Under the pieces are notes generated by a model that saw only the letters and a list, made by a program, of their open reading frames with translations, was not told where the DNA came from and ran no database searches. This document shows positions 30,164 to 40,165 of a DNA stretch of 64,000 bases, one piece after another (positions within the stretch are counted from its first letter, which is position 1; each line of letters starts with the position of its first letter). Both the position numbers and the translations under genes were made by a program. This DNA is from Bicyclus anynana (taxonomy: Eukaryota; Arthropoda; Insecta; Lepidoptera; Nymphalidae): assembly GCF_947172395.1 (NCBI RefSeq), contig NC_069108.1, positions 8,071,068 to 8,135,067 of the forward strand, written 5' to 3'.

Positions 30164-33100
30164 CCACTTTTACTTACATGTAGGGCAACGCCTTGTGCGC
30201 GGGAGCGAGAGAGGTGAAATGGCGGTCGCACGCGTGCAAGGGAGACAGCTTGTACAGCGGCGACAGGACGATCACCTGTTCATATTACACAAACTGATAC
30301 AAATTCACTGTATACTACACATCGTCGTCTCTCGTTATCAACCCATATACGGCTCACTACTGAGCTCGAGTCTCCTCTCAGAATGAAAGGGGTTAGGCCA
30401 ATAGTCCACCACGCTGGCCCAATGCAGATTGGCAGACTTCACACACGCAGAGAATTAAGAAAATTTCTGGTATGCAGGTTTCCTCACGATGTTTTCCTTC
30501 ACCGTTTGAAACACGTGATATCTAATTTCTTAAAATGTAATTTCTTAATGTGTTCTGAAAAGTTGGAGGTGCATGCCCCGGACCGGATTCGAACCCACAC
30601 CCTCCGGAATCGGAGGCAGAGGTCATATCCACTGGGCTGTCACGGCTCTCACATACATACGTCTATTACTGTAAATCTTCATTAAAAGTCATCTATCTAA
30701 TAATTGATTAAAAGTTAATAAAATCGAAACATAAACGAACGAGCACAATTGTTTTAATTAAACAATAGACAATGTTATAAAATCACAGGCTAATCATTTA
30801 TTGGCTATTAGACAAACTGCTATAAATTTACAGTACTTTTTTCTATTATAGATAAAATAAAAAATAAAAAATATTTTAAAATTATAGACAACCTGTTATA
30901 AATTCACAGTATATTTTGGCAATTAGGTATACAAACTGCTATAAATTCACAGTATATTTTGGCAATTAGGTATACAAACTGCTATAAATTCACAGTATAT
31001 TTTGGCAATTAGGTATACAAACTGCTATAAATTCACAGTATATTTTGGCAATTAGGTATACAAACTGCTATAAATTCACAGTATATTTTGGCAATTAGGT
31101 ATACAAACTGCTATAAATTCACAGTATATTTTGGCAATTAGGTATACAAACTGCTATAAATTCACAGTATATTTTGGCAATTAGGTATACAAACTGCTAT
31201 AAATTCACAGTATATTTTGGCAATTAGGTATACAAACTGCTATAAATTCACAGTATATTTTGGCAATTAGGTATACAAACTGCTATAAATTCACAGTATA
31301 TTTTGGCAATTAGGTATACAAACTGCTATAAATTCACAGTATTTTTTAGCTTGTATACAAACTGCTATTAATTAAAACAGCACCGTATATTTTAGCTTGT
31401 ATACAAGCCGTTACAAAAACACAGTATTTATTGGCTATTAGACAAACTGCTATCAATTTACAGTATTTTTTTATCTATTATACAAACTGCTATAAATTCA
31501 AAGTATTTATTGGCTAGTATACTTAAGATTTTCATCCTCCTCCTAACAAGTTATCTCGCTTCCATCTTAGACTGCATCATCACTTACCATCAGGTGAGTG
31601 TAGTCAAGGGCTAACTTGTAAAGAATAAAAAAAAAAATGTGTTCATGAGAATTGAATTTAGGACCTCTCTGTTGACAACCAGAGCACTACCACTACCAGA
31701 GGGGTCAACATCTACGGTACTAAGTGGAGACTACTCACGGAGACAGCCCTGTGCGCGGCCGCCGTGGTCACGGCCAGGAGCCCTGCCGCCGCCAGCGCTC
31801 CGCCCCCCGACAGCGCGCCTAGGGCTCCGACCACCACCTACGTAAAGAAATAAAAAAAACCTTTATTTAAAAAAAAAAAACGAACGGCCGTGACCTCTTT
31901 AGTTTTTAGTCTCTGCCACAGAATGGTCATTCCCGGTCCAAGCCCTCCCAACCACCCGGCAATTTATAGCTTGACAAAAAGATTAAAAATAGGCTAGTTG
32001 ACAGTTTTAAATGTTCTTAAATAGTTCATTAATTCCTTGTTGACTCAACAATACCTTGTTATTGTTAAATAATGAGGCATGGGCGCGCCCACGGCAGCGC
32101 TGCTGATGACGGTGACCGACACGGCCATCGCGTGGCTCTGTCACACAAACAATACCTTGTTGACTCGAGGCATGAGCGCGCCCACGGCAGCGCTGCTGAT
32201 GACGGTGACCGACACGGCCATCGCGTGGCTCTGTCACACAAACAATACCTTGTTGACTCGAGGCATGAGCGCGCCCACGGCAGCGCTGCTGATGACGGTG
32301 ACCGACACGGCCATCGCGTGGCTCTGTCACACAAACAATACCTTGTTGACTCGAGGCATGAGCGCGCCCACGGCAGCGCTGCTGATGACGGTGACCGACA
32401 CGGCCATCGCGTGGCTCTGTCACACAAACAATACCTTGTTGACTCGAGGCATGAGCGCGCCCACGGCAGCGCTGCTGATGACGGTGACCGACACGGCCAT
32501 CGCGTGGCTCTGTCACACAAACAATACCTTGTTGACTCGAGGCATGAGCGCGCCCACGGCAGCGCTGCTGATGACGGTGACCGACACGGCCATCGCGTGG
32601 CTCTGTCACACAAACAATACCTTGTTGACTCGAGGCATGAGCGCGCCCACGGCAGCGCTGCTGATGACGGTGACCGACACGGCCATAGCGTGGCTCTGTC
32701 ACACAAACAATACCTTGTTGACTCGAGGCATGAGCGCGCCCACGGCAGCGCTGCTGATGACAGTGACCGACACGGCCATAGCGTGGCTCTGTCACACAAA
32801 CAATACCTTGTTGACTCGAGGCATGAGCGCGCCCACGGCAGCGCTGCTGATGACAGTGACCGACACGCCCGCCGCGGCCAAGCGGGAGGCCATCGCGTGA
32901 CTCTGTCGCAAACAAAAAGAAACAATTATACAAAACTTATAAGCTAAATGCTGTGTTAACAAAGTAAAACTTCTGTCTAAAATAAAATAATACATGAAAG
33001 AGAAACTTGAAAGGAGGTTGGCGAAAGTGGGAGTCACACTCAGAAGTGTCGTACACTCATACATTTGTATTAATTAAAACTACTATTTTATAAGATGCTA

Positions 33101-33842
33101 AAAGAAAATAATATTTTCAACTAAATTGTTCCATTTTAAAACTTCAATCGTCTGCTACAGCCAAATTGATTCATATAGCTACTGTTTTAGTGACTAAAAT
33201 AATGAAATAATTCATCTAGAATGCAAAAATCACAAAGAAAAATAAAATAAAGCCACAAATTCGCGAAAAACATGGTCAATGGACAAAAAGTCGGATTTTT
33301 TTCTAAAAATCTTAAATGTGCTATAACTTAAAAATTCTCAATTTTGGGGTAGGGTCTTCCATACCATTCCATTAGTCAGAAATGATGGAAACTATAACCC
33401 CCTAAAGGATCTAGGTCGACTTAACCTGTAACCCTGTATATAGGGTATTTTAAGGTATATCTTTTTTCTCCCTGCTTTTCAAGACTGCTTACCATTAGCT
33501 ATTTTCTTAGTTCAATCACAATAAACAACTCTTAATAGGTTTCCATTATGTACGCTACTTCTATCTCCATTAGCAGCGGGTGTTACGTCCAGCTATAGCC
33601 ACGTCACCCACCTCAGCGAGCTCGGTGCCCTCAGCCAGCAGCAGCCGGAAGCGCTTGGTGGCGGAGGCGCGCAGGAACCTCTCCACCAGGCCGGAGGCGC
33701 CGTACGTCAGCAGCAGCTCGTCCGCGTGCACGTGTTCCTTGGCTTGCGAACAGATCGACGACGTGCTGGCGTCCAGCTCCGCACGCAACTGGAATGACAT
33801 TCCTCGGAGTATCATTTCAGTTAAGATTGACATGACAGTTGC

Positions 33843-33880
<38 letters not shown>

Positions 33881-36800
33881 TTATTTGCAGATACACGCAT
33901 TATTTATACAGGTGGTCGGTAGATGTAGACGGTAAATGTATATTGCCAATTTGGCATGCAAATTATTTATTAAGTTTTTAATGATTCAAATGACAATTTT
34001 ATAAGTAAACATTTTATAATTATATTACTAAAAATACTTAGTATGTACATTGCATAATCAACATATGGGCATATCGGTAACTTTGATCCTTTTGCGGATC
34101 TCCTCATTTCTGATTTATACACACAGATAAACTCCAAGCATAGGCTACTCGCCTGCTGTACAAAACTAAGAAGATTTTTTGCATAGAGGCAGTTTAGATG
34201 CCTAGAAACTCTAATCAAATTTTTATTTGTGAAAATAATCTCGTAATTGTAATAGTAAAATTTTTGCCGCCAAAACACAACACATTAGCAAGTGACGTCA
34301 TTCATAGAGATAAGCGTGATTGGCGTTTGCAGTGATGTGTTTATATCACGTCACCGCAAACGCCAATCATAAACTGTAACGTCATTCGCTACAAGGCATC
34401 GGTTTGTGACTGGCGCTTTCAACGAAATGACCATGACTACGTCATTTTACATCAAATGGCAATGATCATCGAATATCATTATTTCAATGAAATTACGTAA
34501 ATGAGGGTGTTTTGTTGATATAATTTTATTACCTTTTACTATGACTTCTATATTACCAACTACGACACTTTACGTAAAATGAAAAGATTCTTATGTAATG
34601 AAAAAATTCGATGTTAGATGATTGCTTAAACGAAAATATATCGAAAAACTTTTCAGTGACTAGTGACTTCATTTGAACGGCACACCGAGATACACAATGA
34701 CCCTGCAGACGTCTGCGCTGTCTCAGCAGCTCTCACCTCTGCGATGTGGTCGCGGATGGGCTCGCGCAGGTCCTGCGCGGCGGCGGAGGGGCCGAACGTG
34801 GCGCGCCGGCGCGGCGTGGCCAGCACCAGCCGCTGGAGGGACTCCCCTGCGCCTTCCACGCTCTGCAAATGACGTGACGCGTTACAGCGAGCGGTGACGT
34901 CACACTACAGCACGCGGCGCACCATGTTGTGCGCGGAGAGCTCGGCTCGAGTCGCGAGCGGTGACGTCACAGTACAGCACCTGGTCGGCGAGCGCGCGCT
35001 GCTCGTCGCGCACGGCGCGCAGCACGCGGCGCACCATGTTGTGCGCGGAGAGCTCGGCGGGCAGCGCCGTGGCCAGTCGCCGGCCCGCCGCGCGCACTCT
35101 GCTGATCAGCGCCCTGAGCACACAAGCATTGATGACAGTTAAAAGCTGTCATCATCGCTAAGCGCTCATCACGATCCTACTAATATTATAAACGCGAAAG
35201 TTTGTATGTATGTTTGGATGTTTGTTACTCTATAACGCCGCTACTACTGAAGCGATTTGGCTAAAATTTGGAATGGAAATAGATTTTACTCTGGATTAAC
35301 ACGTAGACTACTTTTTATCCCGAATAAATCCATGATTTCCCGAGATTTGTGAAAACTGATGATTTTAATGATATAAATGTTTCTTACTCTTTTATGCCTC
35401 GACTACTTAACCAAATTAGCTGAAATTTGGTATTGATATATATTATAGCATGGATTAACACATAGGCTACTTTTTGTCCCGGAAAAATCCATGATTCCCG
35501 AGGGATTTGTGAAAAACTAAATTCCACGCGGACAAAGTCGCGGGCGTGTGCTAGTATCTCATAAATCGATTGAAGTACCAAGTTGAAATTTTGCGAGGAG
35601 GTAGTTCAAAGTTTAAAGGAGACGTACGCTTAGACCACCTTTATAGTCAAAAGGAGGTCTAAGAGCGGACAGAGTCGAGGACATCAGCTAGTATTAATTT
35701 TATCTTTTAATTATGTGTATTAGTTGTAATTTTGCTTAATAAACATGACTTTTATTATGCTATTAATATAGTTGTAATATAACCTCTAAATGAATTATTA
35801 ATTACTAGAGGACGCCCGCGATTTCGTCCGTGTGTAATTTAGTTGTTCACGAATTCCTCGGGAACCATGGATTTTTCCGGGATAAAAAGTAGTCTATGTG
35901 TTAATCCAGGCTATAATATATCTAAATACCAAATTTCAGCTAATTCGGTTCAGTAGTCGAGGCGTGAAAGAGTAACAAACATTCATATCATCAAAATCAT
36001 CAGTTTTCGCAAATCTCAGGAACCATGATTTTGCACAAAATGGCCGCCAACAGATGAGCGGTTAATCTGTTTTTGTAACTTACAGAGCATTGGTGTTCTC
36101 AGCATCACTGATAATTTGTTCTAGAAGATCCACTGTTGCTATTGCAATATTTTTTGATCCGTGCAATTTCCTACAAAAATAAAATTTGTTAATATCCAAT
36201 TTTCGTTAGATCAAATCAAAACAATTATTTTTTTTTGTCATTCTTTACAAGTTAGCCCTTGACTACAATCTCACCTGATGGTAAGTGATGATGCAATCTA
36301 AGATGGAAGCGGGCTAACTTGTTAGGAGGATGAAAAGCCACACCCACACAGTCTCTACATGACAATGTCTCTGGCAGTGGGGGAGACTAACATTCCAAAG
36401 GACCTCAATATAAACGTGAATGAATATTATGACCTAACAAATGAACTAACTAAAAATGGCTATATAGTTAGTCTGTACGCCGTAGAAGTAGGTGCGAGAG
36501 GATTACCAGCAAAATCTCTCTATAACATGCCTAAAGACCTTGGCCTTTCTAGAACTGCAAAAGGATCTACATTAAAATGGGTATCTGCTATAATATAACA
36601 GGTAAAGCTACTGTTTGATTCATGAATCCTACAGATCCTAACATCATTATCAACCAATATTTGGCTCACTGCTGAGCACGAGTCTCCTCTCAGAATGTGA
36701 GGGTTTAGGCCAATAGTCCACCGCTGGCTCAATGCAGATGCACTTAAAATTCACCTCCAACTGAAAAGTTGGAGGCGCATGCCGCGGACGTGCAGAACTA

Positions 36801-37436
36801 AAATATTAACATTATGGTTACATTTTCTTTATTTCTGTAAAGGTTTTTGGGTTAAATTTGCTGCCCCCTAAAATCTGCCGCCCTAGGCTCCAGCCTAGTT
36901 AGCCTGCTGGTAAGTCCAGCACTGCACGAAAAGCTTAGAACCTGCTCTGAGGCTACGGCTTCTCCGTTATCAGAAGTAGAATTTAGTAATATTCCCTGTT
37001 ATCAGAAGTGTAACTAAGTCAGCTCCGCCATCATATATAAATAGGTATATATATGTATAGTGTATTTGATTTATTATCATTTGATAAGGTTTTATATTTA
37101 TTCAGTTTATGTTCCATTTTCTTGAAAGTTTGTGAACGTCTGTTTTAAATAGAGAACATATTATATATCATTTTCTTGTCACTACAAATTGCAAATTTTA
37201 GTTTTATATTTCAAACACAGGTAAAAAAAATTATAACTATTCACGGCTTGTTTAGGCTAATGTATTTGTATTACCTTCACCATTATTCGAACCTTCCATT
37301 CACATAATATGGAATTTATTTGTATTTAGAATAGTAGCAATTCTACTTACCCACTTCTTACCATAGACACAAATTTCACAATTCCGTCTACAGTTTTATC
37401 GTCTAGTTCTTTTAAATTGAAATTTAAAGGTGCCAT
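27347..37436 (-). CDS. EIF2B2: translation initiation factor eIF2B subunit beta, ten exons
   Basis: A regulatory subunit of the guanine-nucleotide exchange factor that reloads eIF2 with GTP in the cytosol. Exons (minus): 37436-37351, 36170-36084, 35113-34981, 34862-34737, 33788-33612, 32902-32807, 31837-31739, 30275-30178, 28935-28849, 27419-27347. Every junction has AG/GT and matching phase; the sum is 1,062 nt, 353 aa, close to the family length of about 350. The start is MAPLNFNLKELDDKT. Family-like blocks are HNMVRRVLRAVRDEQ (exon 3), ADELLLTYGASGLVERFL (exon 5), VGALMPRVNK (exon 6), KLSPL (exon 8), PPDHITLFITNL (exon 9) and SPSYIYRLLSELYDP at the C-terminus. Exons 3-9 are GC-rich, unlike the AT-rich introns. 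Oddities: the exon 3 donor is GTGCTG, exon 6 is followed by eight shortened copies, and introns hold SINEs and minisatellites. Confidence 0.92.
27430..27840 (-). mobile_element. LINE 3' fragment in EIF2B2 intron 9
   Basis: It resembles 57930-58300 (TTCTTTATTTGCAAATTGTT, GGCATACAATTTGCT, AGTTCTTTGATTTTAATTTT), the low-coordinate end of the LINE in ZNF3. No intact coding remains. Confidence 0.5.
27955..28385. repeat. GCATGC-rich segment in EIF2B2 intron 9
   Basis: At least a dozen AGCATGCT or close variants (AGCATGC, GCATGCTA, GAGCATGTT) occur in about 430 bp with uneven spacing of 20-60 bp. Flanking bases differ, so it is not a simple tandem array. No coding potential. Confidence 0.6.
28385..28715. 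repeat. 33-bp minisatellite in EIF2B2 intron 9
   Basis: The unit AACAAGGAAAATTACTATTT plus GTCACTATAAGTT is repeated about nine times, with near-identical central copies (28500-28665) and degenerate flanks. More distant copies of GTTAACAAGGAAATTACCA begin near 27830. Confidence 0.88.
28947..29249 (-). mobile_element. SINE family A abutting EIF2B2 exon 9 acceptor
   Basis: A near full-length copy in the same orientation as the gene. Its 3' tail (ATGGGTT on the minus strand) is only about 11 nt from the exon 9 acceptor (ACACTTGCAG). The branch point and pyrimidine tract of that intron must therefore lie inside SINE sequence (CTAACCCCTCTCATTCT is a candidate). Confidence 0.85.
29340..29604 (-). 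mobile_element. SINE family C (tRNA-derived)
   Basis: The reverse tRNA-like head is GGGAATCGAACCCACGGCCG...CACTGCGCCACGCGGCCGTC. The body contains GGAAAAAATCCATGCTCATC. It is distinct from families A and B. Confidence 0.65.
29606..29834 (-). mobile_element. Helitron, 5' end and body (reverse)
   Basis: The minus strand starts TCCTAATAATATTATAAACGCG, then GTTTGGACGTTTGTTACTC and CTACTGAAGCGATTTGGCTG. It matches 35175-35554. The 3' hairpin is missing. Confidence 0.72.
29896..30125 (+). mobile_element. SINE family B, headless
   Basis: It runs from TTTTTGGCTGGTGGGAGGCT to GAGCTAACTTGTGAAGAAC and an A-tail that passes into an (AT)n microsatellite (30126-30163). It ends about 10 bp from the exon 8 donor of EIF2B2. 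Confidence 0.8.
30326..30650 (-). mobile_element. SINE family A in EIF2B2 intron 7
   Basis: Full-length reverse copy with a small internal duplication (AATTTCTTAAAATGTAATTTCTTAA). Confidence 0.82.
30786..31522. repeat. 43-bp minisatellite in EIF2B2 intron 7
   Basis: About ten near-identical 43-bp units (TACAAACTGCTATAAATTCA plus CAGTATATTTTGGCAATTAGGTA) lie between about 30905 and 31345, with degenerate copies on both sides. There are no unique spacers, so it is not a CRISPR array. Confidence 0.92.
31527..31637 (+). mobile_element. SINE family B, 3' tail
   Basis: TTTTCATCCTCCTCCTAACA to the A-tail AATAAAAAAAAAAA, inside intron 7 of EIF2B2 and about 100 bp from exon 7. Confidence 0.78.
32063..32902 (-). 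repeat. tandem array of EIF2B2 exon 6 with its splice sites, nine copies
   Basis: Copy 1 (32902-32807, 96 nt, 32 codons, SHAMASRLAAAGVSV...VGALMPRVNK) is the canonical exon. Eight shorter copies follow with a 93-bp period: 75 nt of exon (25 codons, missing SRLAAAG) plus an 18-nt spacer GTATTGTTTGTGTGACAG holding donor and acceptor. Copies 2-9 start at 32788, 32695, 32602, 32509, 32416, 32323, 32230 and 32137. The last copy has an altered 3' end (CCTCATTATTTAACAATAAC). Copy 2 differs from copies 4-8 at two bases, and copy 3 at one. Retaining a spacer puts a TGA in frame. Confidence 0.9.
32903..33611 (-). other. EIF2B2 intron 5, no feature seen
   Basis: The AT-rich intron between exon 5 donor (GTGGGT) and exon 6 acceptor (TTTGCGACAG). 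No repeat family recognised. Confidence 0.6.
33842..33880. repeat. (ATCA)n microsatellite
   Basis: Nine tandem ATCA units in EIF2B2 intron 4, followed by a LINE 3' scrap (TTTATTTGCAGATACACGCA). Confidence 0.9.
34073..34137 (-). pseudogene. RTE-like LINE scrap
   Basis: ATCGGTAACTTTGATCCTTTTGCGGATCTCCTCATTTCTG matches 6113-6160 of the LINE at 5838-6190. Only 65 bp remain, inside EIF2B2 intron 4. Confidence 0.6.
34887..34946 (-). repeat. partial duplicate of EIF2B2 exon 3 and its donor flank in intron 3
   Basis: 34908-34946 is identical to exon positions 35020-35058 (codes AELSAHNMVRRVL). 34887-34913 repeats the donor-flanking intron 34954-34980 with one mismatch. The duplicate lacks the last 45 nt of the exon, and the deletion falls between two GTGCTG hexamers, one in the exon and one at the donor. 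Confidence 0.85.
35175..35554 (+). mobile_element. Helitron, complete, in EIF2B2 intron 2
   Basis: 5' TCCTACTAATATTATAAACGC, 3' GACAAAGTCGCGGGCGTGTGCTAG, 380 bp, inserted between A and T. It has two internal sub-repeats (TGAAATTTGG...CCCGGAAAAATCCATGATT). A degenerate second 3' end is at 35640-35692 (ACATCAGCTAG). Confidence 0.82.
35805..36035 (-). mobile_element. Helitron, 3' end and body (reverse)
   Basis: It starts with CTAGAGGACGCCCGCGATTTCG (reverse 3' hairpin) and carries AACCATGGATTTTTCCGGGA and TTCGGTTCAGTAGTCGAGGC. The 5' end is truncated. It lies in intron 2, about 50 bp from exon 2. Confidence 0.78.
36227..36363 (-). mobile_element. SINE family B, 3' half
   Basis: Reverse copy from poly-T through GATGGAAGCGGGCTAACTTG, in EIF2B2 intron 1. 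Confidence 0.75.
36641..36792 (-). mobile_element. SINE family A with internal deletion
   Basis: Reverse tail (CATTATCAACCAATATTTGG) joined directly to the head-proximal part (CAACTGAAAAGTTGGAGGCG). About 150 bp of the body is missing. Confidence 0.7.
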
Positions 37437-37712
37437 TGTAGTTTTTATTTTGTATTTTTATTACACTTACAACATAACCTCTATTAGTTTTTAATTTTGG
37501 GCTGACACCGCTGACCAAGGAACATATCCGCTGACACAATCAAGGAACATATTTACACAATCACAAACAAAAAAGTAAAGACCACAGACCACAAATGGTA
37601 AAGACGTCTATTGATCTGTGAAGTAAAGTAAATACAAGCCACAGATCACTATAAATTAGTAAAACACAAACGTCGGTCGTCAAATCAAATGACACAGACC
37701 TTAGATTAAAAA

Positions 37713-37926
37713 GAATGGACTTGTTTCACACTCAAATTCACCAACAAAAAAGTCTGTCGTTTTTTGAGGGGGATGACTTCTCTCCGATACATTTAATGGC
37801 ACACAGAGTATGGACACAGAATACATTTAATGGTGTTACATATTTTCGATGTGTGAGTTTACCTCGACCCCTCAAAAAACGACACATTTTTGTTGGTGAA
37901 TTTGAGTGCGAAACAGGTCCATATTC
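37713..37926. mobile_element. foldback MITE 280 bp upstream of the EIF2B2 start
   Basis: The ends are inverted repeats of about 55 bp (ATGGACTTGTTTCACACTCA... and ...TGAGTGCGAAACAGGTCCAT) with the shared inner part AATTCACCAACAAAAA and TCGTTTTTTGAGGGG. A scrap of the same family is at 61485-61545. It is non-coding. Being close to the transcription start, it could affect the EIF2B2 promoter. Confidence 0.8.
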
Positions 37927-37930
37927 TAAA

Positions 37931-37975
37931 CTAGCGAACGCCCGCGATTTCGTCCGCCCGCTGTAAAAGTAGAGT
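37931..37975 (-). mobile_element. Helitron 3' end fragment
   Basis: CTAGCGAACGCCCGCGATTTCGTCCG is the reverse Helitron terminus. Nothing else of the element is recognisable. Confidence 0.6.
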
Positions 37976-38201
37976 CAGTCAGGACCCCTTTCAAATAAAA
38001 AAAAAAGAATTACTCAAATTGTTCCAGGCGCCTTCGAGTAATCGCGTAACATACATACAAGAAAAAAATAATAGACTCGAATTGAGAACCTCCTCCTTTT
38101 TGAAGTCGGTTAAAAACGAGATTACTCTCTAATGTACTTTATCAATACGAGCCCGTGTTAAAGAAACCCAAACATCGGTCATCAATATCAACCTACTAGG
38201 C

Positions 38202-38558
38202 CAGGGTAGGCGAACCTTTATGCATCAACGTGCCATTTTTTCTAAAAAATGTTTAATGGGGTCATTGGCGTGCCATCAAATAATTTTGACTTTCTGATTA
38301 TTTGGAGAATAACAATAATAAATACTATCAAAACTCTTTATGAAATAAAGTAAACAAAAGAGGTACATTTTGGAATGTTTTTATTACACGCATAAATTAA
38401 ATTATTGTAAAATTAGTGTGACTTCTGTTGCTGCAGGTTAGATGACAAATAATTTATGTCAAATACATACTTTACACATGTTTTATGATCGGCGACGTGC
38501 CCAAAATATTGTGTCGCGTGCCATCAATGGCACGCGTGCCATTGGTTCGCCTACCCTG
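38202..38558. mobile_element. 357-bp hAT-like MITE with perfect TSD
   Basis: The 15-bp perfect inverted ends CAGGGTAGGCGAACC / GGTTCGCCTACCCTG are flanked by 8-bp duplications TACTAGGC (38194-38201, 38559-38566). CAGGG ends and an 8-bp TSD are hAT hallmarks. The interior has GGCGTGCCATCAAATAATTT and TGGCACGCGTGCCA. It is non-coding. Confidence 0.9.
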
Positions 38559-38924
38559 TACTAGGCTATAGGGCCCACCATAGATTTACGATTCGGTACA
38601 GGGCCCACAGAACACTAATACATAGGCATAGGGCCTTTAGCCCTGTAGCCATGGGCGCACAGAACACTAATACTCATGGGCGCAGGGCGTCACTGGAGCT
38701 CAATCTGGCAAGTTAAGCCGAAGCCGAAAGTGAATCCGTGATGTTACATAAATCTGAGTGTTGAGATTCGCGTTACGTAATAGATTTTGAAATTATACTT
38801 TTTATTAAATGTCTGTTTTTTAGTAACACAATATTATGTAATAATAATAATAGCCTTTATGTCATCAAAATTAACGATGCTTATATAAATGCAAATAATT
38901 TTTTGGCCCCAACACAGAATGGAT

Positions 38925-40165
38925 GTAAGGCCCGGTCTCGTGGTACAAAGGAACTTCTCCTCATGGACACTGCCAGGGTGTAATCAGTCTGTACATTACG
39001 ACCTCAGCCTATTTGCGCAATAGATGGCGCTTTAAGGCACTTTGACCAGCAGGATTCTGAGGTAATCTTAAGCCAGGTATTAAAAAAAAATTATAACCTT
39101 GTGCGGCTTGTGACATTTTGTAGACGAAACGGTTTTATTTCTGCTGCTTTCTTCATGGTGTTTTTTTGCATTGATCTTTCCCGACGACCTGGCTTTTTTT
39201 ATGGATTTTGGTGACTGTTATAAACCGTTTTAACCTGTGCTTTACTTTGGATTCCGAGAACTCTGTTATATATGTCTTGTCTTGGGATTTAGTAGAGTTC
39301 TTTTTTTATTTTTTCGTGCAGATTTTTTACATTTAATTGGTGTAAGTCAACAAATATATTGTTAAGGGGTACCACTAGAGGTTTTGACGAAGATGACTCT
39401 ATTCAAAGAGACGGAGTTGTTTATGTTCACAAAAGGAGAAACAATAAATAATTATATGTATCCCATTTGTGTTTTTATTATTTGTATCCGAATTCCTAAA
39501 TAAAATAATAGAATTAAAGAACAGTTAATACTATTATGTAAACATTATGTTTATGTCTCTATGGATATAGGTATATATACGTAATTCGACGCTCATTTTA
39601 TACTTATGGGTATATATTATAATTGGTGTAGTTCTCTATCTGCTCACATGATGGCGCTAAGCGGAGATGGCATCTGAGGACTCTATACCCTATATTCAAT
39701 GTACTCTATGGACACTGCTATTTGCCAACAGGTTCGGCGAAACAGAAAAAATCTCACGTCTGCCTGGATAAACTATAAGAAAGTCTATGATTCAGTGCCT
39801 CATTCACGGCTCATGGAGGTCATGCGGTTGTATGAGGTCGATGCAACACTGCTTTTTTCTTGAGTTATGTATGAGACAGTGGATGACAGTCCTTCGTCAT
39901 CCAGGCGCTTCTGAGTGTTCTGAATCGAATGAAGCGATAGAGATTAGGCGAGGTATTTTTCAGGGCGATAGTTTGAGCCCTTTATGGTTTTGCCTAGCTC
40001 TCAGTACTTTACTGCAGGATTCAGGGCTAGGCTTTCGCCCAAGGGACATATTTACTGCTTTCGCCTTCGCAGGGGTGGTGAGCTCATATCTCACTTGCTT
40101 TACATCTAGCTTTACATGGATGACCTCAAACTGTATGCATCAAAGCGTTCAGGGTTTTTTTTTAA
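38925..40165 (+). pseudogene. LINE reverse-transcriptase fragment, split by a 734-bp insertion
   Basis: Before the break the reading is SRGTKELLLMDTA. After it (39708) it reads MDTAICQQVRRNRKNLTSAW, then INYKKVYDSVPHS. ORF 39787 continues RRGIFQGDSLSPLWFCLALS, then LLQDSGLG, a reverse transcriptase core. One frameshift is visible at about 39850. The catalytic box is degenerate (WMTSNCMHQS in place of YMDDLKLY-like). Confidence 0.78.
38974..39707. mobile_element. 734-bp unclassified insertion with 11-bp TSD inside a LINE
   Basis: Flanked by a perfect direct repeat ATGGACACTGC (38963-38973 and 39708-39718). Its left end CAGGGTGTAATCAGTCTGTA and right end ...CTATACCCTATATTCAATGT share scattered motifs (GTACATT, CCTCAG, GATGGCGCT), but no clean inverted repeats are seen. 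No coding potential. Confidence 0.7.

Noticed and set aside
30786..31522. CRISPR-like array
   Set aside because: The whole 43-bp unit repeats with no variable spacers, in an animal gene intron. It is a minisatellite.
32007..32947. Four overlapping ORFs of 273-308 codons on both strands
   Set aside because: The 93-bp period is a multiple of three, so every frame free of a stop in one unit stays open. The true coding frame is the minus-strand exon frame, which has a stop in each spacer.
34653..35161. Several GC-rich overlapping ORFs
   Set aside because: They are alternative frames and the opposite strand of EIF2B2 exons 3-4.
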